From contig CACVAP010000086.1 of NCBI GenBank assembly GCA_902727895.1, forward strand, positions 1 through 64,000: a stretch of 64,000 nt of DNA. The letters are read 5' to 3'. Under the pieces are notes generated by a model. The model ran no database searches and was not told the DNA's origin. It was given only the letters and a program-made list of their open reading frames with translations. The translations under genes were made by a program, and so were the position numbers. Positions 52,339 through 62,601 of this stretch are shown here, piece after piece; the first letter of the stretch is position 1; each line of letters opens with the position of its first letter. The stretch comes from an uncultured Sulfurovum sp. (GTDB lineage: Bacteria; Campylobacterota; Campylobacteria; Campylobacterales; Sulfurovaceae).

Positions 52339-53682
52339 TTAGCGTGGAATTCCACCACCTTGTGCTTGTTTCATCATGTCTTGCATTTGTTTCATTCCAC
52401 CCTTACCAGAAAGCTGTTTTGCCATCTTCCCAGCATTTTTAAACTGTTTTAAAACACGGTTAACATGCATCTGCGACATTCCTGCACCAGCTGCTAATCT
52501 ACGTTTACGTGTATTATTTAGTAACTCTGGATTTTCACGCTCTTTTTTGGTCATAGAACCAATCAATGCACGTATCTGTTTCATTTCAGTAGAGTTCTCT
52601 AAATCCATGTCACCAATCTGCTTAGCCATAGCACCCATACCAGGAATCATTCCCATAATAGATTTCATAGATCCAAGCTTCTTCATAGACTCCATTTGCT
52701 CTAAAAAGTCATTAAAGTTAAACTTACCCTTTTTAATTTTAGTTGAGAGTTGTTTAGCTTGTTTTTCATCTATAATATTGGCAGTTTTTTCAGCCAAAGA
52801 TTCTAAATCACCAGAACCCATAAGACGAGAAACAATTCTCTCAGGAATAAATGCTTCAAGGTCAGGCATTTTCTCACCAGCACCAATGAAACGTAATGGT
52901 ACGCCTACTTGATGTGCAATACCCATAGCAACACCACCTTTTGAATCACCATCAAATTTAGAAAGTACTACCCCTGTAATCCCAATCTTTTCTTTAAAAG
53001 TCTGAGCTGTACGAACAGCATCCATACCCGTCATCGCGTCTGCAACATAGAAAAGTTCATCTGGATTTGCTACTTTTTGAACAGATGCTAATTCATCCAT
53101 AAGTTCATCATCAATAGCTAAACGTCCAGCTGTATCAATTAATACAACATCATAAAGATCTTTTTTAGCTTTAGCCAATGCTTCTTTAACAATTTCTTGT
53201 GGTGTTTTATTTTCATCTGCTACGAGTGTAACATCTATCTGCTCACAAATTTGTTTAAGTTGCTCAACAGCAGCTAAACGTTGTAAATCGGCAGCAGCAA
53301 TAAGAACTTTTTTCTTCTTTTGCTCTTTTAAGAAATAAGCCAATTTACCAGTGGTCGTAGTTTTACCTGAACCTTGAAGACCAATCATTAACACAACCGT
53401 TGGTGGCTTTGAAGCAAAAACGAAACCTTGATTTCCTTCTGCAGTTAAAATACGTGTTAAGTCATTTTGCAATGCTTTTAAAAAGTTCTCTTTCCCAACA
53501 CCGTTCTCTTTTACTTCTTTTTCAACATTTGCTAAAAGTTCTTTTACAACTTTGTGATGAACATCTGCTTTAAGAAGTGATTTTTTAAGTTCTACTAGTG
53601 CTTTTTTAAGTGCTTTATCATCATCATAAAAACGAATCTTATCTATCGCACCTTTAAAACTGTCGGTTAGGGTATCAAACAT
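52339..53682 (-). CDS. ffh: Signal recognition particle protein Ffh
   Basis: The 447-residue GTPase has the N domain, the G domain (GLQGSGKTTTTGKLA; VLIDTAGRLAID; SKFDGDSKGG) and a Met-rich M domain (GMIPGMGAMAKQIGDMD) for signal sequence and 4.5S RNA binding. It targets nascent membrane proteins to FtsY and SecYEG. It lies upstream of the rpsP operon, the order known in Helicobacter. Confidence 0.97.
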   Translation of the reverse strand: MFDTLTDSFKGAIDKIRFYDDDKALKKALVELKKSLLKADVHHKVVKELLANVEKEVKENGVGKENFLKALQNDLTRILTAEGNQGFVFASKPPTVVLMIGLQGSGKTTTTGKLAYFLKEQKKKKVLIAAADLQRLAAVEQLKQICEQIDVTLVADENKTPQEIVKEALAKAKKDLYDVVLIDTAGRLAIDDELMDELASVQKVANPDELFYVADAMTGMDAVRTAQTFKEKIGITGVVLSKFDGDSKGGVAMGIAHQVGVPLRFIGAGEKMPDLEAFIPERIVSRLMGSGDLESLAEKTANIIDEKQAKQLSTKIKKGKFNFNDFLEQMESMKKLGSMKSIMGMIPGMGAMAKQIGDMDLENSTEMKQIRALIGSMTKKERENPELLNNTRKRRLAAGAGMSQMHVNRVLKQFKNAGKMAKQLSGKGGMKQMQDMMKQAQGGGIPR

Positions 53683-53739
53683 ATTTTCTCTTTATATTAT
53701 AAAATTATTAACGCGATTATAGCAAAATAGGATTAAAGC

Positions 53740-53862
53740 CTATTCCCTCTCATTCTTTTTCTTCTTATCATCTTTCTTATCTTTAGGAGATTTCAAAATA
53801 AAATAAGTTCCTACTAAAATTAGTCCGTAAAGAATATAATGAATAATATTATCTGCTGGCAT
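53740..53862 (-). CDS. Small single-pass membrane protein (40 residues)
   Basis: An ATG at 53862 preceded by AAAGGA opens a 40-codon frame: MPADNIIHYILYGLILVGTY, then FILKSPKDKKDD and a Lys-rich tail, ending in TAG at 53740. One membrane helix with a strongly basic cytoplasmic tail. The ribosome site and the charge pattern make it a likely real gene despite its size. It lies between the lipoprotein gene and ffh, same strand. Confidence 0.6.
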   Translation of the reverse strand: MPADNIIHYILYGLILVGTYFILKSPKDKKDDKKKKNERE

Positions 53863-53915
53863 GGTAAATCCTTTTTTTAATATTATAGCTATATTTTTGA
53901 ACACTTTTCAAAATT

Positions 53916-54170
53916 CTACTGAACTTGAACTTCACCATTCGTAATAGTAATAACATTAATTCCTGTAATAGGATCACTCTCTATATCAAAAGTTGTAGAA
54001 TTCACGAGAGCTTTCATACTCTGCCCTTTAAAAATAGGAAATGTCTCACCCTCTTTATACTCTTGAGCCTTAGCCGTATTACTAATAGGTTCAGAAGGAC
54101 TAGAACTTTCTCTATTTCCACAACCAATGAATAATAAAATAGTACTCAAAATAAATAACTGTTTTTTCAT
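53916..54170 (-). CDS. Small lipoprotein
   Basis: The 84-residue protein has a lipoprotein signal (FILSTILLFIGC, Cys17) and a short mature part ending in NVITITNGEVQVQ. I do not recognise a family. It begins nine bases after the stop of the giant lyase/beta-helix gene and is probably co-transcribed with it; it might help its export or anchoring. Confidence 0.65.
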   Translation of the reverse strand: MKKQLFILSTILLFIGCGNRESSSPSEPISNTAKAQEYKEGETFPIFKGQSMKALVNSTTFDIESDPITGINVITITNGEVQVQ

Positions 54171-54179
54171 ATTTCACTC

Positions 54180-57100
54180 CTAGAAGTTTATTACTTCATC
54201 TTTATCCATCGCTGAAACTTCAGATTTTATTTTTAAATTACCATTTTCATCTTCAAAAATCTTCACAATGGAACCAACTTTTAATTTTGGTAATTCTAGC
54301 TTTTCTGAATTAATTTCTACTATACCATCTTTTGAAATAACTATGTTAATTGCAATGCTTTCGCCTGAAGATATCTGAACCTTAGATAACACTATTTCTA
54401 ATGAGCCATCATCTTGCATCTTAATATCACTTCCAACAATATTAATCATAACTTCTGATACCACTCCCCCAACAAATACTCTATTATTAATAACTCCATT
54501 TTTTTTGACTTCAATTTCACTCACTATCAGAATACCTAATACATCAAGAGAATTACTTCTTGTAATAAAAGAGCCTTCACTATTCTCTTTCGTTTCAGCT
54601 TCTTTATTATCAATAGTAACAATTATGTCTTCTTTTTGTGCTAATTCATCCACAAAAGACACAACCTGCTTAACTGTTCCATCCTCTTGGACTTCTGTAC
54701 TAAATCCTTCAAGATAGAAACCAACAGTATTATTGCTCTCAATAATTTCATCTTCATTATTAATCACAGTTGTAGTATTCTCATCATTATCAATCGTTTC
54801 ATTTTCATCTACGGAAGTAATATCCTCAAAAGCAACATCATCTTCATTATCATTGATTACTGTTGTAGTGTTCTCATCAGAACTAACATCATCTTCATTA
54901 TCATTGATTACTGTTGTAGTGTTCTCATCAGAAACAACATCATCTTCATTATTATTGATTACAGTTGTCGTATTCTCATCACTATCAATCGTTTCATTTT
55001 CGTCTACAGAAGGAATATCCTCAAAAGCAACATCATCTTCATTATTATTTATTGTTGTAGTATTCTCATCACTATCAGTCGTTTCATTTTCATCGACTAA
55101 AGGAGTATCGTCAAAACTAACATCCTCTTCATTAATTATAATTATAGTATTTTCATCACTATTACTAGTTTCATTGTCATCTGTATCATTTATAGATGTA
55201 CTACTATTCAAAGGTTTAAATAAAGCTACCATATCAACTAACATAGCATTTTCAACCATGCACTCACTATCTTCACATTCAATGACTTCACCCCACCCTA
55301 TAAACGTATTATTTTGATCACTTATAGCTTTAATAGTATGACTACTAATTGTATCTAACTGAATTTTCGTAGGATAATCATACTCTGCATCATCTATACT
55401 AACCGTCCCTTTTCCCATACCTACTTGTACCCAAATATCAGTACCAGTACGCTCAACTAACTCATTCTCAAATTTCTCATTCGGAGTATCTACCTCTACA
55501 TGAACTTTTTCATTTTTAAATATTCCTAAGAGATGATTCCAGTAAATCTTATTACCTTCATTTCCTTCCCAATGATGATTAATTGCAACGCCCCATGACA
55601 TAAGATTATTGTTACTTTCAATAGTATTAAGACTTACAGTACAATTTGTCACATACTGTTCCAAATAAATTCCTGAATCCCATACGGTATTCCATCCAGA
55701 ATAAAGAGCTTCCCTCTCTCCTGCTTCTACCATACCAGCATTTATAACATTATTCTTAGCCACATAAATATTATCCGAATAATAAAGATAAATTCCAGAG
55801 AAGTCAGGAGACTCAATCGTATTGTCACGTATCACAGAGTATTCTAAATTATTAATTGCAATTCCATGATTACGTGCATTTTCTACTTTATTTCCTTCTA
55901 TGTAAATTCCCGAACTTCGATATTCATCTGAAAGTAAAGCCTCACCATTCTCATCCATATGATCCGTCTGAAGCTTCACCGTAATTCCTGTAGAAGTAGG
56001 ATTTAAAATCGTATTACTTTTAATCGTAACATCGTATGAAGGTAAGGACAAAAAGATTCCTTGAGCTATTGGATTGTTTAATATATTATTTTCACAAGTT
56101 ACGTTTCTATCAAGAAAAAGTGCTATTAGTCCTCCATTCAACGTATTGCCACTTACCAAACCATCTTTTTGTAAAGAAAATGACAGTACATCCCCATCAA
56201 AGTTTGATGTTATCTCATTATTTAAAACTTGATTATGATGGTCAAGCTGATTCTCTTCCACCATTGTTAGAGGCTCTTGCCCAATTGTATGATTTGGACC
56301 AGAAAAATAGACAGCGAAGCCAAGGTCTGAACCAATAATTTTTGAATCTTTTAAAGTAATATGATGATGATTCGCCGAAACAAATGGTGCGTATTTACAA
56401 TCTGAGTTTTGCTGTATCGTAATATCCGAAATCGTTACATAGTCAGCACCCACATAAAAGAGATCAACACAAACATTATTATCAGCAGGCTCAATGACCA
56501 CCCCATCAACAGACTCTCCTCGAACCTCTACCCCATCACGTGTAAGTTCTAAGCCTTTACTTAACTTGTATGTTCCATCTAAAATAAGTATTTTGCTAAC
56601 ATTTGAATCAAATGCAGATTGGATATCATTAAAGTCTGAAGTATTGTCATCACTACTTACAGTAGCCCACTGCTCACTATCTTCTTGACAAGGTGTATCC
56701 ATAAAAGCATCAATCTTAAATGCTCCATCAACTTTTTTAAATTGTAAGCCTCGTACTTGCTCTTCAATCGTTATGTTAAAACAGGCATCCAATTCATCTG
56801 ATTGATTCGTAGAAACAGATGCATTCGGAAGTTCCCCATTGGGCGTTGCCTGAAGTAAAAAGATTCGTATATCTTCCTCTATAGGAACCAAAGAACCATA
56901 TTTAGCTCTTTTAAGAGAACTCTCCGTACCATTTCTATTTTGATAAACAATGGTTTCTGGCTCAATTTCAAATGCACCCTCTTGTAATGAAGAAGCAATA
57001 ATCTTAGCACTAACAGTACTGTTTCCTTCCCGTTCTAACATACTACAAACAGGTTTTAGCGTTAAGGTTGTTGAATTCTCTAATCCCAATTCTACTTTAT

Positions 57101-59753
57101 CTTTATTAAACGCACAGGAGGTTAAATTAACCTCATCACTACTGTGCCAATACTCTTTAACATTTGCTACACCTCTATCATCTTTGGCTTTAAAGGTATC
57201 AACAACAATAAAATTTCCATCATCCAACGCTATCGTATAACGATAAAAGTATTCAAGCCAGCCAAAAGTTTCATCATCACGACCATAAACAGCACTACCA
57301 TCTGCCATAAAAGCTCGATGTCCATTAAGGTCAACTTCTATAAGCTCCCCTCTAGCACCATAAATTTGACTACTATTAATCAAATCATTATCATAGTTTC
57401 CACCAGTATAACCCTCAATAGTAGCATCCTCTACCACCAAAGTATTCGCACCCAATGCTAAATTATCAAAAAGTTGTACATCTCCATCTTCAATCAAATA
57501 GCCTTTGTTACTGGATGTTTTCCCAATCTCACCATAACCAAAGTCATGTAAGAGCCTATTTCCATACGCTGTCCAAATCAATGCACCAAAATCCAACTCT
57601 CTGTGAGGAAAATCATTAGGCACACCATTGAACCCAAGCCATGTATAATCTGCTTGCGAAAACCTCAAACTCTCTTCATCTCCAATATTACTAGAGTTCG
57701 GTAGATAACTTTTAAGTACCCCACTCTCTGCCTGATCAAACAAAACTGATTTCGTTTCATTGACTGTTGAGGTATTACAATCATTAACAATCGAAAGCCA
57801 ATCTCTCGCCATTGAAGGTTGCACACTCCATGGGTCATCAAAACCTTTCACAAACCATACATTGGAAAAATATTCATAAACCGTACAAGCATCAAGTTCA
57901 ACACTTCCAATATCTTTAATGCCTATCATCTCTTCCCAAAGCATCATATGCAGTGGATCAAAAGTTGACCATCCTCGTTTGTCCCAAGAATCCCCAAAGT
58001 CAGCCATACGCCCATCCGTTGCCATAAAATCAAGATACCACCTTGTCGTCTTCTCAATCCTCTCCCATCGAACACTGGCTAAAGACTCTCCAAAAGATTG
58101 TCGCATGAGGTTATTTATGGCTCTTAGATTACTGTAAGAAACATTGGTATACTCAACAACTCCCTCCATATACATACCATCTTCAAGGTAAAAATCCCTA
58201 TGTAACCACAGTGTTCGTAAAACCTCTTTGACAACATCATTTGCTCTACTGTCTTCATGATAATAAGCAATCGCCCAATAGAGTGCAGCTTTATCTAAGA
58301 TAGGTGTCCAATTGTTACCGTTGAAAATTGACCAATCTTTGCTCTCTACTTGATCCATAAAACAGCCTATCTTTTCAGATAATTTATTGTCTATCTTTTC
58401 CTTATCACTACTCTTTAAATCACTCCAAAAGGTATCCACAAAAATCGACCAAAACTTCATGGCTGGTTCTGTTCCTATGTCAAAACACTTATAACCCCAA
58501 TCCCATGTAACCGTGTCAAACCTAGCCATTTCAGAAGAAATAAATGCTTCTTTTAGTGCATTAACATCACTAACAGAGTAAAGACATTCTCCACCACTAC
58601 TATAACAATCCATCATCTCTCGAAGTAAAAATAGCACTCTCAACGCTCTATTTCGTTGCCAACTATCATCCTCTTCTCTATTCAGATAATAAGCTGTATC
58701 GGATACCTCTGCTAAAGATGTCGGGGCAGTATCTCGACAGAGTGAAACACCTTTGGTATTTTTATCCCAAATATTTTTAGCATTAAAGACCACTCCCCAA
58801 CCCATGTCTTTATCCGTGTCGGTACAGTTTAAATCATCAAATGATTGATAATACGCTTTAAAAGCACTATTATCACCCAATATTCTAGGATGTGATAATA
58901 GTGGCTCTTTTATGGGGACAAAAGGCTCTTCACTCTTTAAAGTCACAGCATGAATGCGAAAGTTTTCATTTTCATGGGTGGTACATCGGCTACTGTTATC
59001 TTTGTCACACCCTTTGGTGTATTGATTATACGCCACAAACGTAACAATTAACTCTTGAACTTCTCTATATGCATCGGGAACTTCAACTTTAAACGTATCA
59101 ATCCCACTGTAACCAATGGTCTCTATGGGTGCATGAGGTCCAGTCATAACCTGTTCACTACTATTAGGTGTGGTCCAAAAAAGATAAATCCCTGCATCCA
59201 CATCATCACGCCATTCACTACTTACATCAACCTGACACTCTCCAGTCGTTTCATTGCGTTCATTTTCATGACAGTTCGTAGGAGAGGAACCAAAAAGCTT
59301 ATACCAACTTATCTCATACTCAATCTCATCAGCAACATGTTCATTCGGAACAGGAAATCGAAATCTTGCCCATGCTGGCTCAGGAGTTAAAGGGTAGTGT
59401 ATGTTATTGATTGGCCATTTTGTTAAAAAGTTCAAATCAAAATTAGTATCACTGGTAATTTGAACTTTACAAACATCCTCATCTCGTCCTTCTGCTCTAC
59501 CACCCACCATCACTCGACTGCTATCCCAAAAACTTGAGACATTACAGTCTGAAATATTATAATCAGTACCCAAAGCTTCAGAAAAACTTTCAATTCTGTC
59601 ATAACGTACTTCTAACTCTGTCTCTATTTGATTTTCATAGAGTAATGTTGTGGGAATTTGGGGTAAGAAATCATCCTCTAACGTAGTATTATTTAGAGCA
59701 TTAAGATTTGTAAGTAAAACAAGAATTGGGAGAAAAAACTTAAAAAACATCAA
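54180..59753 (-). CDS. Giant secreted polysaccharide lyase-like / parallel beta-helix protein
   Basis: The 1857-residue protein has a signal peptide (to about 20). An N-terminal jelly-roll-like region (about 120-290) is followed by an (alpha/alpha)-barrel of alginate-lyase/heparinase type (about 330-640; EDGMYMEGVVEYTNVSYSNL, DFGDSWDKRGW) and a beta-sandwich of heparinase II/III type (about 700-960). A parallel beta-helix (about 1035-1400; DITIQQNSDCKYAPFVSANH, ITLKDSKIIGSDLGF) resembles mannuronan C5-epimerases and NosD. An InlB-like GW module lies at about 1450-1510 (FIGWGEVIECEDSEC). A repeat stalk of DENTTTVINDNEDDV units spans about 1523-1674, then a C-terminal domain. It probably acts on acidic polysaccharide outside the cell; substrate is inferred. 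Confidence 0.75.
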   Translation of the reverse strand: MMFFKFFLPILVLLTNLNALNNTTLEDDFLPQIPTTLLYENQIETELEVRYDRIESFSEALGTDYNISDCNVSSFWDSSRVMVGGRAEGRDEDVCKVQITSDTNFDLNFLTKWPINNIHYPLTPEPAWARFRFPVPNEHVADEIEYEISWYKLFGSSPTNCHENERNETTGECQVDVSSEWRDDVDAGIYLFWTTPNSSEQVMTGPHAPIETIGYSGIDTFKVEVPDAYREVQELIVTFVAYNQYTKGCDKDNSSRCTTHENENFRIHAVTLKSEEPFVPIKEPLLSHPRILGDNSAFKAYYQSFDDLNCTDTDKDMGWGVVFNAKNIWDKNTKGVSLCRDTAPTSLAEVSDTAYYLNREEDDSWQRNRALRVLFLLREMMDCYSSGGECLYSVSDVNALKEAFISSEMARFDTVTWDWGYKCFDIGTEPAMKFWSIFVDTFWSDLKSSDKEKIDNKLSEKIGCFMDQVESKDWSIFNGNNWTPILDKAALYWAIAYYHEDSRANDVVKEVLRTLWLHRDFYLEDGMYMEGVVEYTNVSYSNLRAINNLMRQSFGESLASVRWERIEKTTRWYLDFMATDGRMADFGDSWDKRGWSTFDPLHMMLWEEMIGIKDIGSVELDACTVYEYFSNVWFVKGFDDPWSVQPSMARDWLSIVNDCNTSTVNETKSVLFDQAESGVLKSYLPNSSNIGDEESLRFSQADYTWLGFNGVPNDFPHRELDFGALIWTAYGNRLLHDFGYGEIGKTSSNKGYLIEDGDVQLFDNLALGANTLVVEDATIEGYTGGNYDNDLINSSQIYGARGELIEVDLNGHRAFMADGSAVYGRDDETFGWLEYFYRYTIALDDGNFIVVDTFKAKDDRGVANVKEYWHSSDEVNLTSCAFNKDKVELGLENSTTLTLKPVCSMLEREGNSTVSAKIIASSLQEGAFEIEPETIVYQNRNGTESSLKRAKYGSLVPIEEDIRIFLLQATPNGELPNASVSTNQSDELDACFNITIEEQVRGLQFKKVDGAFKIDAFMDTPCQEDSEQWATVSSDDNTSDFNDIQSAFDSNVSKILILDGTYKLSKGLELTRDGVEVRGESVDGVVIEPADNNVCVDLFYVGADYVTISDITIQQNSDCKYAPFVSANHHHITLKDSKIIGSDLGFAVYFSGPNHTIGQEPLTMVEENQLDHHNQVLNNEITSNFDGDVLSFSLQKDGLVSGNTLNGGLIALFLDRNVTCENNILNNPIAQGIFLSLPSYDVTIKSNTILNPTSTGITVKLQTDHMDENGEALLSDEYRSSGIYIEGNKVENARNHGIAINNLEYSVIRDNTIESPDFSGIYLYYSDNIYVAKNNVINAGMVEAGEREALYSGWNTVWDSGIYLEQYVTNCTVSLNTIESNNNLMSWGVAINHHWEGNEGNKIYWNHLLGIFKNEKVHVEVDTPNEKFENELVERTGTDIWVQVGMGKGTVSIDDAEYDYPTKIQLDTISSHTIKAISDQNNTFIGWGEVIECEDSECMVENAMLVDMVALFKPLNSSTSINDTDDNETSNSDENTIIIINEEDVSFDDTPLVDENETTDSDENTTTINNNEDDVAFEDIPSVDENETIDSDENTTTVINNNEDDVVSDENTTTVINDNEDDVSSDENTTTVINDNEDDVAFEDITSVDENETIDNDENTTTVINNEDEIIESNNTVGFYLEGFSTEVQEDGTVKQVVSFVDELAQKEDIIVTIDNKEAETKENSEGSFITRSNSLDVLGILIVSEIEVKKNGVINNRVFVGGVVSEVMINIVGSDIKMQDDGSLEIVLSKVQISSGESIAINIVISKDGIVEINSEKLELPKLKVGSIVKIFEDENGNLKIKSEVSAMDKDEVINF

Positions 59754-59858
59754 CTGCCTTCTTTCAAGGAATTGCTAGTAATATAACATAAGCAGCTTGA
59801 AAGCGAGACAAAAAATATTTAAAATATAAGAAATAAGTATTAGTTTTATAATTAAGTA

Positions 59859-60599
59859 TTATTTATACTGAACAATGTCCCTAGGTTCTTTAGCTTCAAA
59901 AGCATACCCTAGAAGAGAAATAGCTTTTGCATGAAGTAAAATTCTTTTTGAACGGGTCACAGAACCATAACGCTCATCACCCACAATAGGATGTCCAATA
60001 GAAGAAAGGTGTACACGAATTTGGTGTGTTCGTCCTGTTAAAATCTCAATCTCGACTTTTGACTTCTTTCCTTGTATCTCTATTGGTTTTACAATGGTAA
60101 TGGCAGGTCGTCCACGTTCTTCATTGATTTCAGAAAAAGCTTTTCCACCTTGTTTATGTGTTGCTATCGGTGCATCTATCCTTATTTCTTCACAAAATAC
60201 ACCTTCAACCCATGCAACATAACGTTTTTTTACTTTTCGTTGTTTAAAGGCTTCAATAGCATCTTTTAGAAACTCTTGATTTCTAGCTAAAAGCAATACA
60301 CCTGAAGTATCACGGTCAAGACGGTGAATCAATTCTGTTTCATCTTCTTCAACAGCTTCTGCTAACTCATAAGTATCTAAAAGTGCTGGTTTATTAATGG
60401 CAATAACATTGTCATCTTGATAAATAATTTTAACACTGTCTAACGTCTCTACTCTAAAAAAAGTATCATTAGGCATCTGAGCTCTGGCTACTTTAATTTT
60501 TTTATCAAGATAATAAACCAAACCACGGTCAATCAAATCTTTTGCTTTTTTATTTGAAATTCCTTCTTGAACTGCTAATATTTTATACGCTTTTTCCAT
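59859..60599 (-). CDS. RluA-family pseudouridine synthase with S4 domain
   Basis: The 246-residue protein has an N-terminal S4-like segment (GISNKKAKDLIDRGLVYYLD) and the RluA catalytic motif LIHRLDRDTSGVLLLARN, then GRTHQIRVHLSSIGHPIVGD. It corresponds in position to the RluA-type gene next to waaA in Helicobacter pylori (HP0956). It isomerises uridines in 23S rRNA; the exact site is unknown. Co-directional with waaA, one base apart. Confidence 0.9.
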   Translation of the reverse strand: MEKAYKILAVQEGISNKKAKDLIDRGLVYYLDKKIKVARAQMPNDTFFRVETLDSVKIIYQDDNVIAINKPALLDTYELAEAVEEDETELIHRLDRDTSGVLLLARNQEFLKDAIEAFKQRKVKKRYVAWVEGVFCEEIRIDAPIATHKQGGKAFSEINEERGRPAITIVKPIEIQGKKSKVEIEILTGRTHQIRVHLSSIGHPIVGDERYGSVTRSKRILLHAKAISLLGYAFEAKEPRDIVQYK

Positions 60600-60600
60600 T

Positions 60601-61782
60601 TTATAACTCTTTCTTAATAGATTCTAATATCGGATTTATATCCGTTTTCTGTGTAATTCTTGTCTCTATCAACTTTTCATGCTCTATCAAAGTTGTAGCC
60701 AAGTCAAATTCGATTACAGTCTTTATTCCCTCAATCATAGAAAAAATATCTCGTTGGTTAAAATAATATTTACCTGAAATAATCTTACAACCAAATTGAG
60801 CTGCTTCAGCTGCATTATGTCCACCAACTTTAGCAAAAGCACCACCTAAAACCACAACATCTGAAATAGCATAAATATTTACCAATTCACCTAGAACATC
60901 TGCTACGATTATGTCAGAGTTTAAAGCTTCATTATCTGAATATTTATGCCATGTATAATGCTCTTGTGTAGCATAAGTCTTAACCATTTCACTTACTTCC
61001 TCAAATCGTTCTGGATGACGAGGTACTACAATTAGGCGAGCTTCAGGCTCTTCTTTTTTTAACTTTACAAAAGCATCTAAAATCAATGCTTCTTCACCAT
61101 GATGAGTACTCGCAGCACACACGAGTAAATTCTTTGGTTTAGTCAACTCTTTAGTCGCTTTAGGTGTATCTGCTAACTTAATATTACCAATGACTTGTAC
61201 ATTTTTAGCACCAAGTAATTCTAAACGTTTTTTATCTAGTTCACTTTGAGCATACACTTCATCAATATGTCTAAAAATCATTTTATAAAGCCAAGAAATT
61301 CTTCTGTACTTTGGAAAAGAACGGTCACTCATACGTGCATTTATAAGCATTGTTTTAGCACCTCTACTCTTTGCCAAAGCAAAAAGTAAATACCAAAACT
61401 CAGCTTCCATGACAAGTAAGACTTTTTGAGGCTTTATCCACGAAAAAAGTAAAGGTTCAAAAGGTAAATACCTACTCTGCTCTTCTTGCTTTAAAGAAAT
61501 TGCTTCATGCCCAGTTTGTGTTGTTGTACTTAATCGTAACAATTCATCTGGTAAAGCATCTAACAAGGGATAGATTGCTCTGGCTTCTCCAAAACTACAA
61601 ACATGAAACCAAATACCACCTTCTTTTAAAGGCTTATTATTCTTAAGCAAAAAACGTGCTGGAATTGATTCTTTATACTTAACTTTACGTTTTGAAAAAA
61701 AATAGAGGAAAGGGAGAGCTAAGAGATAGACCAAACTCAAAAGAGCTGTATAGAGGATAAAGAAAAGTTTATCCAATATCAT
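60601..61782 (-). CDS. waaA: 3-deoxy-D-manno-octulosonic-acid (Kdo) transferase
   Basis: The 393-residue protein has an N-terminal membrane anchor and the family motifs GGIWFHVCSFGEARAIYPLL, LSTTTQTGHEA, and the GT-B C-terminal VLGGAFAKVGGHNAAEAAQF. It transfers Kdo to lipid IVA in lipopolysaccharide synthesis at the inner membrane. Gene order matches Helicobacter. Confidence 0.95.
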   Translation of the reverse strand: MILDKLFFILYTALLSLVYLLALPFLYFFSKRKVKYKESIPARFLLKNNKPLKEGGIWFHVCSFGEARAIYPLLDALPDELLRLSTTTQTGHEAISLKQEEQSRYLPFEPLLFSWIKPQKVLLVMEAEFWYLLFALAKSRGAKTMLINARMSDRSFPKYRRISWLYKMIFRHIDEVYAQSELDKKRLELLGAKNVQVIGNIKLADTPKATKELTKPKNLLVCAASTHHGEEALILDAFVKLKKEEPEARLIVVPRHPERFEEVSEMVKTYATQEHYTWHKYSDNEALNSDIIVADVLGELVNIYAISDVVVLGGAFAKVGGHNAAEAAQFGCKIISGKYYFNQRDIFSMIEGIKTVIEFDLATTLIEHEKLIETRITQKTDINPILESIKKEL

Positions 61783-61824
61783 AGTAAGCTCTTTTATAAT
61801 TTTTTATAAAAACAAAAAAAGCGA

Positions 61825-62544
61825 TTATGCTTCTTCTGTTTGAACTTCTAAGTGCATGATACGACCACAATGAGGACATGTTAAAAGTTCTTCAGACTTA
61901 ATCAATGTTGCATAAGTACTATCATTTAATTTCATGTAACAACCATAACAAGCTTGTTTCTTAACAGGAACAACTGCTGTATTTTTAGCCCAAATACGAA
62001 TTTTTTCATAAAATGAAAGAATCTTCATATCTATTGCCATGGTCTTAGTATTACGCTCTTCAAAAAGTTTACCTTTATCAGCATCAATTGACGCCATTTT
62101 AGTACCAACTTCTGTAGAAACTTTTTCATATTCAGCATTTGCTGCTTCTAACTCTTCATTTGCTATTTCAATCTCATTTGTTTTAGATTCAACAATGGTT
62201 TGTTGTCTTTCAATTTCAGAGTTTGCATGACCTAGTTTTTCTTTAGCAAGTTCAGCTTCCATAGAGAGTGCTTTCATCTCTTTTTCAGTTTTAACGTCTT
62301 TTTCTTTAGCTACACCCAATGTCATTTGTTCATTCAAAGCTTTAATTTGCTCTTCATAAGAAGATACTGATTCATTTGCTTTTACAATAATCGCATTTAT
62401 CTCAGCTATTCTTTCAACAATTTCATCTCTTTTTGTTGCTCTTCTTGCTAGTTTTTTCTGTGCTGTTTCAATAAGTGGCGTAAAATCATCAATTGACTTG
62501 TCTAATTTTGAAAGCTCTATTAACTCTTCTAAATGTTTATTCAA
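61825..62544 (-). CDS. Coiled-coil zinc-ribbon protein (HP0958/FlgZ-like)
   Basis: The 239-residue protein is a long coiled coil (about 1-175) ending in a C4 zinc ribbon (ACYGCYMKL, then LTCPHCGR). This is the architecture of Helicobacter HP0958, which controls RpoN stability and flagellin mRNA and sits in the same gene context. Whether the flagellar role holds here is unknown; the fold is clear. Confidence 0.88.
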   Translation of the reverse strand: MNKHLEELIELSKLDKSIDDFTPLIETAQKKLARRATKRDEIVERIAEINAIIVKANESVSSYEEQIKALNEQMTLGVAKEKDVKTEKEMKALSMEAELAKEKLGHANSEIERQQTIVESKTNEIEIANEELEAANAEYEKVSTEVGTKMASIDADKGKLFEERNTKTMAIDMKILSFYEKIRIWAKNTAVVPVKKQACYGCYMKLNDSTYATLIKSEELLTCPHCGRIMHLEVQTEEA

Positions 62545-62601
62545 TCTCTATCCTTTGGGGTTTAAAGCGTCTTTATGTAGACCCTATTTGTTCAATATAA
62601 T

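Noticed and set aside
54760-55180. Evenly spaced direct repeats that resemble a CRISPR array
   Set aside because: They are in frame with the giant secreted protein, encode acidic repeat units and have variable unit length; no cas genes.
54687-55317. Long plus-strand ORFs opposite the repeat region (Ser/Ile-rich)
   Set aside because: They are mirror frames of the repetitive Asp/Asn/Glu coding sequence, with no ribosome sites.
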